This document shows, one piece after another, positions 5,200-6,663 of a DNA stretch of 6,663 nt (positions within the stretch are counted from its first letter, which is position 1; every line of letters begins with the position of its first letter). Origin of the DNA: JAQVUB01 sp033809415 (GTDB taxonomy: Bacteria; Verrucomicrobiota; Lentisphaeria; Oligosphaerales; Oligosphaeraceae); NCBI GenBank assembly GCA_033809415.1, contig JAPXLT010000260.1, positions 1 through 6,663 on the forward strand, in the 5' to 3' direction. The position numbers were made by a program, and so were the translations under genes. The notes under the pieces were generated by a model. That model was not told the origin of the DNA and did not search any database. It saw only the letters and a program-made list of their open reading frames with translations.

Positions 5200-5259
5200 T
5201 CAAAGCAGCAACCCCTATAAAAATTTTCGTGCCTTTTCGTGTGGTTCGTGGTTAAAAAA
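5200..5259 (+). repeat. 60-bp TTCGTG repeat (module C), copy upstream of MFS gene
   Basis: It begins TCAAAGCAGCAA and ends in TTCGTGGTTAAAAAA. The copy at 6584-6643 has the same length and differs by two substitutions and single-base A-run changes. Its core is three ~10-bp units (ATTTTCGTGC, CTTTTCGTGT, GGTTCGTGGT). The two full copies flank the MFS gene as direct repeats. Confidence 0.85.
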
Positions 5260-5260
5260 T

Positions 5261-5287
5261 GGGTTGTGGGCGGCAGCTCTCGCCAAG
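5261..5287 (-). repeat. Module B, copy 2 (CTTGGCG...CAACCC)
   Basis: On the - strand it begins CTTGGCG and ends CGCCCACAACCC, matching the stretch at 2642-2669. Here it lies to the right of the TTCGTG repeat, whereas copy 1 lies to the left of one, so module order differs between the sites. Confidence 0.55.
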
Positions 5288-5372
5288 TTTTCCGTGGACA
5301 AAAAATGCGAGTCATAGCAGGAAAGGGGGATTATATTTATATTTTTACCATAATCCATTCATTTTATTCTGG

Positions 5373-5378
5373 CGGAGG
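5373..5378 (+). promoter_or_regulatory. Ribosome binding site deciding the MFS start
   Basis: CGGAGG lies 6 nt before TTG 5385 and 9 nt before TTG 5388. It supports a TTG start rather than the ATG at 5259, which is formed partly by the end of a repeat. Confidence 0.7.
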
Positions 5379-5384
5379 TTTGCC

Positions 5385-6551
5385 TTGTTGCGCGTTTTCA
5401 TCTATCTTTTTCCGATTCTGATCAATTATGTACTTGGCGGCGTCTTTTTCATCACTGCATTTCGCTTTTCAGAAGCCGGTTCGCCGGAGATTCTGATCAC
5501 CGGAACGACGGCCATGTGGGCGATCATCTATTCGCTGAGTTCGCTCATAGTGGGACGCATTGTCAACGAAAAAAATGCAGGTGGAATCATCATCCGGGCA
5601 GGATTTTTCCTGGCACTGGTTTCACTGGGGTTTGTCGTCTTCCCAAATCTCCATTTGCAGTATTTATGGATCGCCCTGGTCGGAGTTGGCTCCGCTTTCT
5701 ACTGCACTCCGTTCCAAGTTTTCATGAAGAGTTTCGAGAGTAAGGACTCCGCCAGCGGGATCGTCTACTCGACGGCCATGTATACTGCCGCCTGGAGCGC
5801 AGGACAGGCTACCGGTCCCTTTATTTTCGGAATCCTAGATTGGAAAACCGGATTCTATACCAATGTCGTTTTCTCCCTCTGTCTCGCTCTGGGTGTTTTG
5901 CTGGTGGAAAAACTTCGTGCGACTGCCACGCCTGCCATCGAGCAGAAACCACGCGAGTCTGATGTTGACTATGGGAAATATCCGGACTATGCCTGGCTTG
6001 GCTGGCTAGGCGCCGGAGTTGGCACTACGACCATTTCCATTGTCCGCACCCTCGAACCGAAGCTGGCCGTGGACCTTGGCCTGGCCAAAATTCATGCCGG
6101 CTCGATCCTGGCGCTGGTCAGCGTCATGCAGGTGATCTGGGGACTCGCCTGGATGAACAGCAAACGCTGGATGTACAAGCCATCAGCAGCATTTCTGGGA
6201 GGCCTCGCCGGCTTGGCCGGACTGTTGCTCTTTGCCTCCGGAAAAACGCTGCCGTTGCTTTATGCGGCAGCCATATTGTACGGAAGTTACAGCGGATATT
6301 TTTATTTCACGCTGGTATTTTACGCGTTAGTTCATCCCGTGAAAAGCGCACATTATCTGGCCATCAACGAAGCTGTTGTTGGCATTGCCGGAATTACCGG
6401 TGCAATTGGCGGCGGAATTCTGGCACAACTCACCAATCTGCGAGTCACCTTTTCGGTTGCAGCAATGCTAGTTGCCATCGGCTCACTGCACCGGATTTAT
6501 ATCCTGCATAGAGACCAGTGCCAGGCGAAAAACGACTGCGTCAGCGCTTGA
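5385..6551 (+). CDS. Major facilitator superfamily transporter, 12 TM
   Basis: This 388-residue protein has 12 predicted membrane segments in two halves of six, separated by a polar loop of about 30 residues (around 180-210: LRATATPAIEQKPRESDVDY), the standard MFS layout and length. Between segments 2 and 3, GRIVNEKNAGG resembles a degraded MFS motif A (G-x-x-x-D-R-x-G). The substrate cannot be read; glycine-rich membrane segments such as GIAGITGAIGGGI near the end are typical. I start it at TTG 5385 because of CGGAGG at 5373-5378 and because the first membrane segment then begins immediately. The longer frame from ATG 5259 would add 42 residues encoded largely by repeat-derived DNA, with no ribosome binding site. 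No clear promoter or terminator is seen; a TTCGTG repeat follows 32 bp after the stop. It stands alone, so context gives no hint of its cargo. Confidence 0.88.
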   Translation: MLRVFIYLFPILINYVLGGVFFITAFRFSEAGSPEILITGTTAMWAIIYSLSSLIVGRIVNEKNAGGIIIRAGFFLALVSLGFVVFPNLHLQYLWIALVGVGSAFYCTPFQVFMKSFESKDSASGIVYSTAMYTAAWSAGQATGPFIFGILDWKTGFYTNVVFSLCLALGVLLVEKLRATATPAIEQKPRESDVDYGKYPDYAWLGWLGAGVGTTTISIVRTLEPKLAVDLGLAKIHAGSILALVSVMQVIWGLAWMNSKRWMYKPSAAFLGGLAGLAGLLLFASGKTLPLLYAAAILYGSYSGYFYFTLVFYALVHPVKSAHYLAINEAVVGIAGITGAIGGGILAQLTNLRVTFSVAAMLVAIGSLHRIYILHRDQCQAKNDCVSA

Positions 6552-6583
6552 CACCCCCTCCTGCCCCCTGCCACCCCCATCCA

Positions 6584-6643
6584 TCAAAGCAGCAAACCCT
6601 ATAAAAAATTTTCGTGGCTTTTCGTGTGGTTCGTGGTTAAAAA
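6584..6643 (+). repeat. 60-bp TTCGTG repeat (module C), copy after MFS gene
   Basis: It is nearly identical to 5200-5259 and in the same orientation. CCTGCCCCCTGC occurs on both sides, at 6560-6571 and 6644-6655, the right copy directly abutting the repeat. The surrounding DNA is C-rich and simple, so this flanking duplication may be low-complexity sequence rather than an insertion scar. The window ends eight bases later. Confidence 0.85.
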
Positions 6644-6663
6644 CCTGCCCCCTGCACCCACAC

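Noticed and set aside
4942..5315. Leftward open frames with 11-residue repeats such as VSRPCPVHVPS
   Set aside because: They are translations of the 11-bp minisatellite, whose 33-bp block keeps frames open, and they overlap the nfeD promoter.

Overview
The window looks like chromosomal DNA of a Gram-negative-type environmental bacterium. The flotillin/NfeD pair and the mobile-looking intergenic repeats suggest the PVC superphylum (Lentisphaerota, Kiritimatiellota or Verrucomicrobiota). That placement is an inference: there is no rRNA or other decisive marker here. Six protein genes are supported, and unusually repeat-rich spacers separate them.

Layout. Positions 1-397 hold no convincing gene, only hairpins. 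Positions 398-1627 (- strand) encode a three-part SAM-dependent methyltransferase of the sugar C-methyltransferase type, visibly poorer in G+C than its neighbours. A divergent spacer follows, with a palindrome and a candidate sigma-70-type promoter, leading to yraN (1930-2361, + strand), a small nuclease-fold protein of the UPF0102 family, and then a candidate terminator. A repeat cluster fills 2391-2696.

The core of the window is a leftward operon: nfeD (4926 to 4450), floA (4409 to 3411) and an uncharacterised proline-rich single-pass membrane protein (3216 to 2698). A good promoter (TTGACA, 17 bp, TACAGT) precedes nfeD. NfeD and FloA are known partners in bacterial flotillin membrane microdomains, so the third protein may be an accessory of that system. 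On the right, a 12-TM major facilitator transporter (5385-6551, + strand) starts at TTG behind a strong ribosome binding site.

The least ordinary part is the intergenic DNA. One 11-bp unit (GGGACACGGAC and variants) forms arrays at both ends of the flotillin operon in opposite orientations. A second repeat, built from roughly 10-bp TTCGTG-containing units, occurs four times. A third module accompanies it in two places in a different order, and one copy lies inside a 111-bp segment with imperfect 13-bp inverted ends between floA and the third gene. I see no CRISPR array, tRNA, rRNA, transposase or defence system. The genes themselves are mostly ordinary, and no undescribed biological system can be claimed from this sequence alone.
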